64,000 nt of DNA from Streptacidiphilus sp. PB12-B1b (lineage in GTDB: Bacteria; Actinomycetota; Actinomycetes; Streptomycetales; Streptomycetaceae): assembly GCF_014084125.1 (NCBI RefSeq), contig NZ_CP048405.1, positions 310,001 through 374,000 on the forward strand, read 5' to 3'. The notes under the pieces are model-generated. The model did not search any database. It saw nothing but the letters and a program-made list of their open reading frames with translations, and was not told the origin of the DNA. Below, piece after piece: positions 28,237 through 36,554 of this stretch. How positions within the stretch are numbered: position 1 is the first letter of the stretch; each line of letters opens with the position of its first letter. Position numbers and translations under genes: made by a program.

Positions 28237-28989
28237 ATGGATGAGCAGTCGCAGGACCGCCGAGTCGTCGTCGTCACCGGCGGCAGCAGCGGCATCGGAC
28301 GCTCGATAGCCGCCGACCTCGCCGTCGACTCGGACGTGGTCATCGTCGGACGCGACCCTGAGCGGGTCGCCACCGCATGCGCGGATCTCGGCGCCAAGGG
28401 CGTGGCCGCCGACGTGGGCGTGCGCGCCGACGTGGAACGGCTGGCGGGGCAGGTCCGCCAGGACTACGGGCGGCTCGACGTCCTGGTGAACTGCGCGGGG
28501 TTCCTGAAGGCCGTCTCACCGGCCACCCCGCTGCCGGAGGCCGAGCAGGCGTGGGACGCCGTGATCGACGCCAACCTCAAGGGGGCCTTCCTGGTCGGCC
28601 AGGCGCTCATGCCGCTGCTCGCCAGCCCCGGCGGGAGGATCATCAACGTCAGTTCCATCGCCGCGGTCACCGGCGGCAGCGGCAGCGCGGCCATCGCCTA
28701 CGCCGCCGCCAAGGCCGGGATGGTGGGCCTGACCTACGCGCAGGCCCGGGGGCTGGGACCGGCCGGGATCACCGTCAACGCCATCGCCCCGGGTTTCGTC
28801 GCCGACACCGGCTTCACCGGCGACTGGCCCGAGGAGCGGATCCGCAGCATCGTCGCGCAGACCCCCGTCGGGCGTCCCGGCCACACCGACGACGTGGCGG
28901 CCGCCGTCCGCTACCTGGCCTCGGCCGGGGCGTCCTTCGTCACCGGCCAGGTGCTCCACGTCAACGGCGGCTGGGCGTTCGGGCGTTGA
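28237..28989 (+). CDS. Short-chain dehydrogenase/reductase
   Basis: The 250-residue classical SDR has the cofactor motif TGGSSGIG (residues 15-22), NCAG (about 88), the catalytic Ser in INVSSIAAV and YAAAK (Tyr and Lys, about 160). After that comes GxTVNAIAPGF. VGRDPERV at the end of strand 2 (Arg) suggests NADP preference. Substrate unknown. AAGGAG lies 9 bases before ATG. Its 3' end overlaps the convergent hydrolase gene by 29 bp. Confidence 0.9.
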   Translation: MDEQSQDRRVVVVTGGSSGIGRSIAADLAVDSDVVIVGRDPERVATACADLGAKGVAADVGVRADVERLAGQVRQDYGRLDVLVNCAGFLKAVSPATPLPEAEQAWDAVIDANLKGAFLVGQALMPLLASPGGRIINVSSIAAVTGGSGSAAIAYAAAKAGMVGLTYAQARGLGPAGITVNAIAPGFVADTGFTGDWPEERIRSIVAQTPVGRPGHTDDVAAAVRYLASAGASFVTGQVLHVNGGWAFGR

Positions 28990-30037
28990 CGCCCCCGCTC
29001 CGGGCGGCGGCGTCGCCGTCGGCCCGGGGCGCGTGCCGCTCCAGCCAGGCCAGCACCGGCGCCAGGGCCTGGTCGGAGTTGCGTTCGTAGATCAGCCCGT
29101 GGCCGTTGCCGTGCACCCCGTGGTCGGGCAGGTGCAACTGCTCGGCGGCGGCCCCGGCGGTCAGCAGCGAGCGGACGACGGCCGGGCCGTTGGCCGCGAA
29201 CGGTGAGGCCCCGCCGGTGACCACGGCCACCGGAATCCCGGCCAGCGCCGGGATCCGGAGCGTGGCCGGGTCGGCGGCGCGGGCCTGCGCCGGGGTGTCC
29301 AGCGGCGGGTCGTAGCGCAGCGGCGCGGCGGTCAGGCCCCAGTCCAGCGAGCCGATCCGGGGGATGTCGGCGAACGCGGGCCCCATCGGCTCGACCGAGA
29401 CGATCGCCCGGACCAGGTGCGGCCGCCGGTCGGCCACCAGCCACCCGTCCGGGCCGGACGCGGAGTGCGTCACCACGATCGCCGGGCCGATCCGGTCCAG
29501 CAGCGCGGCCAGCCGGTCGGCGTCCATCTCCTCGGCGCCGGCCAGGTCCCGCGGCAGCGGCCCGAAGGGGGCGATGAAGGCGTCCAGGGCGGCCTCGTCG
29601 TCCAGCTCGAACGGCCACTGGGTGTGCCGGTCGCGCCACTGCGGCGGGAAGAAGACGCTCTCCCCCTCCTCGTAGTCGAACGCCGGTCCCATCGGGCCGT
29701 CCACCAGCGGGTGGTACGGGGAGCGGCCCTGCGTCGGCCGGTCCACGACGAACACCGGGTACCCGGCCTCCACCAGCCGCTGGGCCCAGCCGGGCCGCCC
29801 GTCCGGGGTGTCCAGCCACTCGGTACCCTGGATCGCGCCGCCGTGCACCAGGACGACCGGGGCGCGGCCGGTCGGGTGCTCCGGCGCCTCCCAGGCCACG
29901 TACATCGGGCCGTGCTGGAACTCCCGGGCGTCGCGGGTGACGCGCTCGCCGGGAATCCAGAAGCAGCCCCGCCGCGAGGTCCGGGCCGGACCCTGCTCCC
30001 AGAAGCGTTCCGGGGACGTCATCGCACTGGTGGTCAT
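28961..30037 (-). CDS. Alpha/beta hydrolase (esterase-like)
   Basis: The 358-residue protein has VVLVHGGAIQGTEW (oxyanion region, about 62), a nucleophile segment VVTHSASGPDGW (Ser, about 190) and a late His in DHGVHGNGHGL. It also has WIPGERVTRDAREFQHGPMYV, seen in a small esterase group, but substrate is open. AAGGAG precedes the ATG at 30037. The gene is divergent from the XRE regulator, with 109 bp between starts, and is its likely target. The C-terminal ~20 residues are coded in the sequence that overlaps the SDR gene. Confidence 0.85.
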   Translation of the reverse strand: MTTSAMTSPERFWEQGPARTSRRGCFWIPGERVTRDAREFQHGPMYVAWEAPEHPTGRAPVVLVHGGAIQGTEWLDTPDGRPGWAQRLVEAGYPVFVVDRPTQGRSPYHPLVDGPMGPAFDYEEGESVFFPPQWRDRHTQWPFELDDEAALDAFIAPFGPLPRDLAGAEEMDADRLAALLDRIGPAIVVTHSASGPDGWLVADRRPHLVRAIVSVEPMGPAFADIPRIGSLDWGLTAAPLRYDPPLDTPAQARAADPATLRIPALAGIPVAVVTGGASPFAANGPAVVRSLLTAGAAAEQLHLPDHGVHGNGHGLIYERNSDQALAPVLAWLERHAPRADGDAAARSGGVNARTPSRR

Positions 30038-30087
30038 CGCCTGCTCCTTCGATCGGTTGCCCCCGACGCTAGGAGGCGCCGCCGCAC

Positions 30088-30101
30088 CGCACCAGGGTGC
30101 G
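30088..30101. promoter_or_regulatory. Palindromic candidate operator
   Basis: CGCACC-AG-GGTGCG is a perfect 14-bp inverted repeat, followed at once by another GCACC. It lies midway between the divergent hydrolase and XRE-regulator starts and is a good candidate for the XRE protein's site. Confidence 0.45.
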
Positions 30102-30146
30102 CCGCACCCAGGCAGCCCCCGGCGCTGCGGCGATAGGGTCGGAGCC

Positions 30147-30980
30147 ATGGACAGCGGCGTGAGCAGCAGCAACCGGCTCGGCGAGTTCCTCCGGGCCCGG
30201 CGCGACCTGATCACGCCGCGCCAGGCCGGGCTCCCGGAGTACGGCGAGCGCCGCGTCGCCGGGCTGCGCCGCGAGGAGGTCGCGCTGCTCGCCGGGGTGA
30301 GCACCGACTACTACACCCGCCTGGAGCAGGGGCGCGAACGCCACCCGTCCGAGCAGGTGATGGACGCCATCGCGGCCGCCCTGCGCCTGGACGCGCACGA
30401 GTCCCGGTACCTGTTCCGGCTGGCCCGCCCCGAACCCCGCGCCGCCGAGACCGTCTCGCCGCGCACGCCCGGCCGCGCGCTGCTGCGCCTGATGGACGCC
30501 CACCTCGACGCCCCGGCCGTGCTCACCGGCCCGGCGCTGGACATCCTGGCCGCCAACCGCCTGGCCGAGACGCTCTACAGCGGCTTCGCCCGGATGGACA
30601 ACCTGCTGCGGATGATCTTCCTTGACCCGGCGGCCCTGGACTTCTACGTCGACTGGGACCGGGCCGCGCGCGGAGTCGTCAGCAACTTCCGGGCCGGCTC
30701 GGCCGCCTTCGCCGACGACCCCTCGGTGACCGCCGTCGTCGGCGAACTGACCGTCCGCAGCCCGGCCTTCAGCGCGATCTGGGTCCGCCGCGAGGCCAGG
30801 CCGCGCACCCAGGAGCACAAGGCGCTGCGCCACCCGCAGCTGGGCGAGGTGCGGCTGGACTATCAGTCCTTCGCGGTCACCGACGCTCCCGGGCAACAGC
30901 TGTTCGTCTACACGGCCGACCCCGCCGGACCCGACCCCGACGCCCTGGCCCGCCTCGGCCGGCTCGCTGCGGTTCGCTGA
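30147..30980 (+). CDS. XRE-family regulator with MmyB-like ligand domain
   Basis: The 277-residue protein has a Xre helix-turn-helix at residues 10-75 (RRVAGLRREEVALLAGVSTDYYTRLEQGR). The C-terminal MmyB-like domain follows (LTGPALDILAANRLAETLY and RAGSAAFADDPSVTAVVGELTVRSPAF), which in related proteins binds fatty-acid-like ligands. Such regulators usually control a divergent oxidoreductase or hydrolase gene; here that is the hydrolase starting at 30037. ATG at 30147 with GGAG just upstream. Confidence 0.9.
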   Translation: MDSGVSSSNRLGEFLRARRDLITPRQAGLPEYGERRVAGLRREEVALLAGVSTDYYTRLEQGRERHPSEQVMDAIAAALRLDAHESRYLFRLARPEPRAAETVSPRTPGRALLRLMDAHLDAPAVLTGPALDILAANRLAETLYSGFARMDNLLRMIFLDPAALDFYVDWDRAARGVVSNFRAGSAAFADDPSVTAVVGELTVRSPAFSAIWVRREARPRTQEHKALRHPQLGEVRLDYQSFAVTDAPGQQLFVYTADPAGPDPDALARLGRLAAVR

Positions 30981-31001
30981 CCCGCGCAGCAGCGGCGGAT
31001 G

Positions 31002-31694
31002 TCAGTGCCGGAGCGAACCGCAGAGGGTTCCGGCGGGACTGCGGAAGGCGAAGAAACCGGTTCTCGGCGGCACACCCATGATGATCTTCTCCGTGTCGAC
31101 CACCCGCTGCCGGACGCGGGCCTCCGCGCCGAGCCGGTCGACGTCGTCGGCGTCGATGGGGGTGAGCCGGATGACGGCCAGGCCCCCGGCGGCATCGGCG
31201 TACGCGCGGCGGGCCGCGTCCGGGCGGCGCGCGGCCAGCGCGGAGGCCCGCCCGGTGAGGAAGGTGGAGACCACGCCGAGGAAGCCGATGTCCAGATCGC
31301 GGTGGAACATGCTCAGGGCGGCGAAGAGGATACCCACGATGTACAGCAGCACCAGCAGGATCCGCAGCCGTGACGCCAACCGGTGAGCCCCGTGCCCGGC
31401 CAGGCCGAACTCCTGCTCCTTGACGGCCAGCCGCAGCTCCAGATAGGCCGACCAGCGTTCCCGTGGCGGGAGTCGGCGCAACAGGTGCAGTCCGGGCGTG
31501 GGGCCCGGCGGGCGGGGCGTCGGTCCGGGCAGTAGGCTGACCCCGGAGTCGGCCGAACCGTCGTGGCCTGACCCCGTTCGCCCGTTCGGATGAATCGACG
31601 TGACTTTGCCTGCGCCGGGCGGCCGTCGGCCGGATAGTGAGGGTGCTGCAGGGCATCCGGCTCCGGATTCCCGAGCTTTCTGCCTCCCGAGCAT
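31002..31694 (-). CDS. Hypothetical single-pass membrane protein
   Basis: I do not recognise a family. The C-terminal ~150 residues look coding: a charged stretch RWSAYLELRLAVKEQEFG, a hydrophobic helix LRILLVLLYIVGILFAAL, then VSTFLTGRASALAARRPD and a soluble tail with VVDTEKIIMGVPPRTGFF. The N-terminal ~60 residues from ATG 31694 are Pro/Arg/Gly-rich and have no ribosome binding site, so the real start may be inside. It is divergent from the truncated methyltransferase at 31863. Its end lies 20 bp from the XRE regulator's convergent stop. Confidence 0.5.
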   Translation of the reverse strand: MLGRQKARESGAGCPAAPSLSGRRPPGAGKVTSIHPNGRTGSGHDGSADSGVSLLPGPTPRPPGPTPGLHLLRRLPPRERWSAYLELRLAVKEQEFGLAGHGAHRLASRLRILLVLLYIVGILFAALSMFHRDLDIGFLGVVSTFLTGRASALAARRPDAARRAYADAAGGLAVIRLTPIDADDVDRLGAEARVRQRVVDTEKIIMGVPPRTGFFAFRSPAGTLCGSLRH

Positions 31695-31862
31695 TCTGCG
31701 CCGTCGACGGGTACGCACCCCAGTGCCGTACCGGAGCGTACCGACGAGACGATCAGCGACTCCGCCGAGTCGCCGGCCGCGCCAGGCCGACAACGGACAA
31801 CGACTGACGACACCACTGCCTTTTCGCTGCTCGGAGTCCCAACTCGCCCCCAGGGAGGGCTC

Positions 31863-32290
31863 ATGGTCGGCACAGCACCACTGGACGCCGGTGTGGAGGG
31901 TGTGGACGGGGGGATCGGCCGGACCGCTCTCCTGGTCGCCGCCGCGCGGGCGATCGAGACCCACCGGCACGACAGCCTGGCCCGGGACGTCTACGCGGAG
32001 CACTTCGTGCGCGCCGCACCGGCGTCCGCCGGGTGGCCGGTGCGCCTGCACCAGGTCCCGGACGGCGAGGCGAACCCGCTGTGGGGGCGGTTCGCGCGCT
32101 ACTTCGGGCTGCGGACCAGGGTCCTGGACGACTTCCTGCTCCGGTCGGTGCAGGCCGGGGCGCGCCAAGTGGTCCTGCTCGGAGCGGGGTTGGACACCCG
32201 GGCGTACCGGCTCGGGGCGGCTGGAGGATCTGGTGACCCTGCCCGGCGTCGGCCGCAAGACCGCCAACGTCGTGCTGGGCAACGCCTTCG
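31863..32290 (+). pseudogene. Truncated LCM/PPM1-type SAM methyltransferase fused to an nth fragment
   Basis: GGGAGGG precedes ATG at 31863. The first ~117 codons fit the leucine carboxyl methyltransferase-like family common in actinobacteria (IGRTALLVAAARAIETHR, PLWGRFARYFGLRTRVLDDFLL, VVLLGAGLDTRAYRLG). Just after the SAM motif the gene stops matching: from 32213 the DNA is a perfect copy of 78 bases from the middle of nth, in another frame. About 160-180 residues of the normal C-terminal part are missing, so this is a remnant. Confidence 0.85.
32213..32290 (+). repeat. 78-bp copy of an internal nth segment (copy A)
   Basis: Identical base for base to 35228-35305 within nth, coding there for [20 protein letters not shown] and four more residues, the helix-hairpin-helix region. 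Both edges are sharp: the bases on either side differ. Confidence 0.97.
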
Positions 32291-32321
32291 CTTCTCTCAC
32301 TTAGGCACGACAGGCGGGTGG

Positions 32322-32771
32322 TCAGACCACGATCGGCTTGACCTTCGGCGACCCAGGCAGTGCCTCGGCCGCCTTGCACAGGGCTGGAACGTGGGACTTG
32401 TCGGAGGTGACCAGCAGGACGGGCGGTGTAGCCAGCGCGGCCGTCGCCACAACCAGGGCGTCGACCAAGCATTCGTGACCGTCCAGCCCAGCGGCGTCCA
32501 GGAGCGTCCGGGCCGCGGCCACCACGTCGTCGGTGACCGGCTTCTTGTCGAAGCGGGAGAGCAGGTAGGCGAGACGGTCGGCCGCCTTGCCGGTCCGCCT
32601 GACCTCCAGCGGAGTGACTGCCGAGTAGACGACGCGGCTGCCGTTCCGCTCAGCCACCTCGATCCGGGCTCGCATCCCCTCGTCGCCATCGACGTGCAGG
32701 GACAAGCCCTGAGCATCCAGCACCAGGGTTCCGCCATGCTGCACCCGGGTCTTCAGGCGCTTGCTGACCAT
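32322..32771 (-). CDS. vapC: PIN-domain toxin (VapC-like)
   Basis: The 149-residue protein fits PIN ribonucleases: first acidic residue in LVLDAQGLS (about 20), Glu in VTPLEVRRTG (about 60), Asp in HECLVDALVVATA (about 100) and VTSDKSHVPAL near the end. Toxins of this kind cleave RNA. It overlaps the upstream small gene by 19 bp, typical of toxin-antitoxin pairs. It lies between the nth fragment and broken genes, so it came with the accessory segment. Confidence 0.8.
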   Translation of the reverse strand: MVSKRLKTRVQHGGTLVLDAQGLSLHVDGDEGMRARIEVAERNGSRVVYSAVTPLEVRRTGKAADRLAYLLSRFDKKPVTDDVVAAARTLLDAAGLDGHECLVDALVVATAALATPPVLLVTSDKSHVPALCKAAEALPGSPKVKPIVV

Positions 32772-33007
32772 TCCTCCTCCGCCCGGCGCAAGGCATCGTC
32801 CGAAACCGCGCCGAACTCAGACCGGTCGGCGATCACCACCTCGCGTAGCTTGGCCATGGCGAGCCACTGCTCAAGGGCTTCGGCGATGACAGCGGAGAAC
32901 CCGGTCTTCCCCGTACGCTCCTCAACCTCGTCCACGAGCGAGGATGCCAGCGAGATCGACCGCTTCGTAGCCCGCTCCGGCATCGGTGACTGCGCGTGGT
33001 TACTCAT
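32753..33007 (-). CDS. vapB: Ribbon-helix-helix antitoxin (VapB-like)
   Basis: The 84-residue product has RATKRSISLASSLVDEVEERTGKTGFSAVIAEALEQWL, a fit to a ribbon-helix-helix DNA-binding fold, and an acidic C-terminal tail (SDDALRRAEEEW) that could wrap the toxin. It precedes and overlaps the PIN gene by 19 bp, in antitoxin-first order. ATG at 33007; no strong ribosome binding site is seen (gccctatgagtaac region). Such antitoxins normally repress their own promoter. Confidence 0.75.
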   Translation of the reverse strand: MSNHAQSPMPERATKRSISLASSLVDEVEERTGKTGFSAVIAEALEQWLAMAKLREVVIADRSEFGAVSDDALRRAEEEWSASA

Positions 33008-33039
33008 AGGGCAAATGGTAGCACCGGCGGTAGGAAATT

Positions 33040-33958
33040 TCAGGCCGGGAGGTGCCCGCCCGGGCTCTGCCGATCATGGTTGGCTGACCCTTGCTGCTGC
33101 GGACTGCTGGCACGCCATTCGAGCGCCTCCGGCTCATCAACGAATTCGACGAGGTGCTGGCCGACGAACATCTGGAGAGCGTCACGGACTTCGGTCGGTG
33201 TGACGTAGAAGAACTCGCGGCGGGTGTTGACGTGGTTCACTCTGCGGTCGGCGAAGTGCTGATGGAGCTTCGTTTCCAGCCCCCACGGCGTCCTCGCTGA
33301 AGATCAGCGCGTGTACGTCGAAGCGGAACGGCACCGCAGCGCCGCTGAGTTCGTAGATGCGGTCCAGCGGCTCCAGGCGGCGAGTGAGGCCGATCTTGAC
33401 CATACGATCACCGAAGGCGCCGATATTGGAGATCACGTAGACATAGCCGGTCCGGATGTTGGCCGCTCTGGCCTCGACGTTCCGCAGAGCGCGCTCGATC
33501 TCGACCAGCTTGCCTTCCAGGTCCGATGTGCCTGCGTGATCGCCTCGTTCACGCAGCCTTTGCAGGGCGGACTGCACATGGTGGAGTTCCTTGTTCAGCT
33601 TCTCGCGTTCGCGGTCGAAGTCTCGCTGTGCCCGTTCCTCCTCCCTCTGCCGGGACCGCAGTTCGCGTTGAGCCTCCTTCTCCTCCTCTTTCTTCTGGAG
33701 ATAGTCGGCGGTGAGCCGCAGTTCGCGGACGCGGGCGTCGTGGTAGTCGTCGGCGATCCGAATGCGCATGGTCAGGCCGAGCTTGGCGATGGTCTCGCGG
33801 GTCTTGTACAGGCGATCGACCAGAGGATTGACCCGATGGGGGCGCATTGTCCGTACCGCCTGGTCCGCTTCCGCGTTGTAGGCCCGCAGCATCAACTTCG
33901 AGAAGTCCTGGACCATCTTCTTGCCCTCACGGGCCGTTGACATTACGTCGTCCAGCGC
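33040..33958 (-). pseudogene. Broken DUF4041/GIY-YIG (T5orf172) protein gene
   Basis: The sequence YALDDVMSTAREGKKMVQDFSKL through a long coiled coil (LQKKEEEKEAQRELRSRQREEER) to the GIY-YIG-like part (TGYVYVISNIGAFGDRMVKIGLTRR) fits phage/plasmid-type DUF4041 proteins. Two lesions exist. The 5' part is missing: similarity begins abruptly near 33955. At about 33285 the run of five G (GTGGGGGCTGG) breaks the frame; with four G the reading would go AVGLETKLHQHFADRR and on to NTRREFFYVTPTEV, ending at 33040. A sequencing error in the G-run is possible for that one, but not for the 5' loss. Confidence 0.8.
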
Positions 33959-34180
33959 ATACCCGACCTGTCTGACGTCTACATGGAGGTGCTGCACCGC
34001 CCCGGGGAGGGCTACGCCCTGGAGCACCGGGACGGGGCGCCGGACAGGCACTTCCAGACGAGGCTGGACGGACCAGAGCCCGTGATCACGGCGATGACCG
34101 GCTGGGCTCGTCTGAACGACGACTGGGATGCCGGGATCGATTGGGGGCTACTGGATCTGGGACCGGCCCCGTCCCCGTAG
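33941..34180 (+). pseudogene. 3' fragment of a hypothetical actinobacterial gene
   Basis: The frame reads IPDLSDVYMEVLHRPGEGYAL then EHRDGAPDRHFQTRLDGPEP, which resembles a small protein seen in Streptomyces genomes, and ends at TAG 34178-34180. The upstream part meets the DUF4041 gene head-on near 33955, so the 5' end is lost. ATG at 33983 is in frame but falls inside the conserved part. Family assignment is from memory and weak. Confidence 0.45.
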
Positions 34181-34755
34181 CCCCGTTGGAACTGGACGAC
34201 GAAGAGCGCGAGCAGGTTGAGTCCCGTGTTCGTGAGGTGATTCTCGGCGGGTACACGACCCGAGCGGAATTGGCCGAGCTCGCCGAGGAGTACCTCGTCA
34301 CCAAGGACCGTCGGCCGGTCTCACCTGCGCAGGCAGAGCAGTTGGTCCGCCGGCTGTGGTTGGAACGAGTCGAGGAGCAGGCCGACTGGAACGGCGAAAC
34401 GGACCCCGAGCGACTCACCCGTGCCTTCGCAGCACTGGAGGCGGAGGGGGTCACGGCCAGGGAGAACTTCACCTGCTGCCGCAGCTGTGGACAGGCGAAG
34501 ATCGGCGCAGAGGCCGAGCCTGGCGCGCGCGGCTTCGTCTACTTCCACCAGTAGTGCACAGAGGGGGCCGTGTCCGGCCACGGCCTGATGCTCCTCCACG
34601 GCGGGTTCGACGTCTCCACCGCCACCACGACGGCGATCGGCCGAGAGGCCGTGGCCGCCATCGAGGCGACCGGGCTGCCGGTCGAGTGGGACGGCGATCC
34701 CGAGCGGGCCATCACCATCACCCCGCTGGACTGGCGACGCCGCCTGGTCGGCTGA
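34141..34755 (+). pseudogene. DUF6891-like gene split by an in-frame amber codon
   Basis: LELDDEEREQVESRVREVI through FTCCRSCGQAKIGAEAEPGARGF and FVYFHQ runs to a TAG at 34552-34554. The same frame then continues at once with CTEGAVSGHGLMLLHGGFD and ends TITPLDWRRRLVG at 34755. Both halves match one family that I recall as DUF6891, in which FHQQ or FHRQ occurs at that spot, so CAG to TAG is the simplest change. Start is TTG 34186 or 34141; neither is strong. A Cys pair (CCRSC) suggests metal binding in the intact family. Confidence 0.7.
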
Positions 34756-34836
34756 TTGACACGCTAGCCGCCGGGTGAAGTACGAGCCCAGCGGATCTGC
34801 GGTGCGGTGTCGGTCCCGAGCCGTAGGCTGATCGGT

Positions 34837-35694
34837 ATGGCGAAGAGTGGCGTGGGTGAGGCTGTGGGGGCGCGGCCGGGTTTCAAGAAGGCGAAGCGGC
34901 CGGAGACGCACGCGCGGGTGGTGCGGCAGGCGCGGAAGATCAACCGGGCGCTGGCGGAGGTGTATCCGTACGCGCACCCGGAGCTGGATTTCGAGAATCC
35001 GTTCGAGCTGCTGGTGGCCACGGTGCTGTCGGCGCAGACGACCGACCTGCGGGTGAACCAGACGACGCCGGCGCTGTTCGCCAGGTATCCGACGCCGGAG
35101 GACATGGCCGCGGCCGCCCCGGAGGAGTTGGAGGAGGCGATCCGGCCGACCGGTTTCTTCCGGGCCAAGGCGAAGTCGCTGATCGGCCTGTCCACCGCGC
35201 TGCGCGACAACTTCGGCGGCGAGGTGCCGGGGCGGCTGGAGGATCTGGTGACCCTGCCCGGCGTCGGCCGCAAGACCGCCAACGTCGTGCTGGGCAACGC
35301 CTTCGGCGTGCCCGGGATCACCGTGGACACCCATTTCGGGCGGCTGGCGCGGCGGTTCGGCTGGACCGACTCCGAGGATCCGGTGAAGGTCGAGCTGGAG
35401 GTCGCCGCGATCTTCCCGAAGAGCGAGTGGACCATGCTCTCGCACCGGGTGGTCTTCCACGGGCGCCGGATCTGCCACTCCCGCAGGCCCGCCTGCGGGG
35501 CGTGCCCCATCGCCGAGCTGTGCCCCTCGTACGGCGAGGGCGAGACCGATCCGGTCAAGGCCGAGAAGCTGCTGAAGTACGAGAAGGGCGGCCAGCCCGG
35601 CCAGCGGCTGAAGCCCCCGGCCGATTACCCGGGCCAACCGGCCGCCCCCGCACCGGCGTCCGCGCCCGCACCGGCCTCCGGGGCGGCCCGGTGA
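34837..35694 (+). CDS. nth: Endonuclease III
   Basis: The 285-residue base-excision repair glycosylase/AP lyase removes oxidised pyrimidines. Helix-hairpin-helix [14 protein letters not shown] holds the catalytic Lys (about 155), [12 protein letters not shown] the catalytic Asp, and [17 protein letters not shown] the [4Fe-4S] loop (C-x6-C-x2-C-x5-C). The C-terminal ~40 residues are Pro/Ala-rich and not in E. coli Nth. ATG at 34837 is where similarity begins. The GTG start of the next Nudix gene overlaps its stop by 4 bp. A 78-bp internal portion is duplicated at 32213. Confidence 0.95.
   Translation: MAKSGVGEAVGARPGFKKAKRPETHARVVRQARKINRALAEVYPYAHPELDFENPFELLVATVLSAQTTDLRVNQTTPALFARYPTPEDMAAAAPEELEEAIRPTGFFRAKAKSLIGLSTALRDNFGGEVPGRLEDLVTLPGVGRKTANVVLGNAFGVPGITVDTHFGRLARRFGWTDSEDPVKVELEVAAIFPKSEWTMLSHRVVFHGRRICHSRRPACGACPIAELCPSYGEGETDPVKAEKLLKYEKGGQPGQRLKPPADYPGQPAAPAPASAPAPASGAAR
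35228..35305 (+). repeat. 78-bp segment shared with 32213-32290 (copy B, inside nth)
   Basis: This is the original in-gene copy; see copy A at 32213. The distance between copies is 3015 bp, same orientation. Confidence 0.97.
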
Positions 35695-36368
35695 CCAGCG
35701 CCGCGCAGGTGATCCGGGAGGGGCTGCCGGACTGGCTGGCGCCGGTCCGGGACGCGGCGGAGCGGGTGCAGCCGCACCAGCTCAGCCGGTTCCTGCCGCC
35801 CGCCGAGGGCGGTCGGCGCTCGGCCGTGCTGGTGCTGTTCGGCGAGGGGCCGCACGGCCCCGACCTGCTGCTGATCGAACGCTCCCGGTCGCTGCGGTCG
35901 CACGCCGGGCAGCCGTCGTTCCCCGGCGGAGCGCTGGACCCGGAGGACGGTGATCCGCTCGGGCCGGGCCCGGTCAACGCCGCGCTCCGCGAGGCCCGGG
36001 AGGAGACCGGCCTGGACCCGGCCGGGGTGCAGGTCTTCGGCGTGCTGCCGGACCTCTACATCCCGGTCAGCGACTTCGTGGTCACCCCGGTCCTCGGCTG
36101 GTGGCGGGAGCCGAGCCCGGTCGGGCCGGTGGATCCGGGGGAGGTCGCGGCGGTGTTCCGGGTGCCGGTCGCCGAGCTGACCGCGCCCGAGCGGCGGGCC
36201 CGGATACGGCACCCCAGCGGCTTCCGGGGCCCGGCGTTCCTGGTCGAGGACCGCCTGGTGTGGGGCTTCACGGCCGGGGTCATCGACCGGATCCTGCACT
36301 ACAGCGGCCTGGAGCGGCCCTGGGACACCACCCGGGAGATCGAGCTGTCCAGCTACGCGCAGGGCTAG
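35691..36368 (+). CDS. Nudix hydrolase, CoA pyrophosphatase type
   Basis: The 225-residue protein has the CoA-diphosphatase signature [17 protein letters not shown] (about residue 65-81) followed by the Nudix box ending [11 protein letters not shown]. The known family (NudL) splits CoA to 4'-phosphopantetheine and 3',5'-ADP. GTG start overlaps the nth stop by 4 bases (GTGA), giving translational coupling. In M. tuberculosis the same place is held by Rv3672c, between nth and marP. Confidence 0.9.
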   Translation: MTSAAQVIREGLPDWLAPVRDAAERVQPHQLSRFLPPAEGGRRSAVLVLFGEGPHGPDLLLIERSRSLRSHAGQPSFPGGALDPEDGDPLGPGPVNAALREAREETGLDPAGVQVFGVLPDLYIPVSDFVVTPVLGWWREPSPVGPVDPGEVAAVFRVPVAELTAPERRARIRHPSGFRGPAFLVEDRLVWGFTAGVIDRILHYSGLERPWDTTREIELSSYAQG

Positions 36369-36554
36369 TCGCGGCGCACCCCGCAGGGCCGGCCGGGGCG
36401 GCGCGCGGAGCCGTCCGGGAACCGGGGCGGGCCGGTGGAACGTGAGAAGAAGACAAGCTCTGCCACTCGGGCTCCGGCGCCGCGACCCCGCATGGGAAGG
36501 TTGGCCGGTGCACCTCCTGTCGGGGGAGCGCTCCACCCCGTCCAGGAAGCCGCC

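Noticed and set aside
33311..33940. 209-codon plus-strand frame with hydrophobic parts
   Set aside because: It is opposite the DUF4041 coiled-coil region; repeated Leu/Phe arise from antisense of Glu/Lys-rich codons.
32213..35305. 78-bp repeats as attL/attR of an integrative element
   Set aside because: The repeat is in the middle of nth, not at its 3' end, no integrase is present, and excision between the copies would not restore an intact gene.
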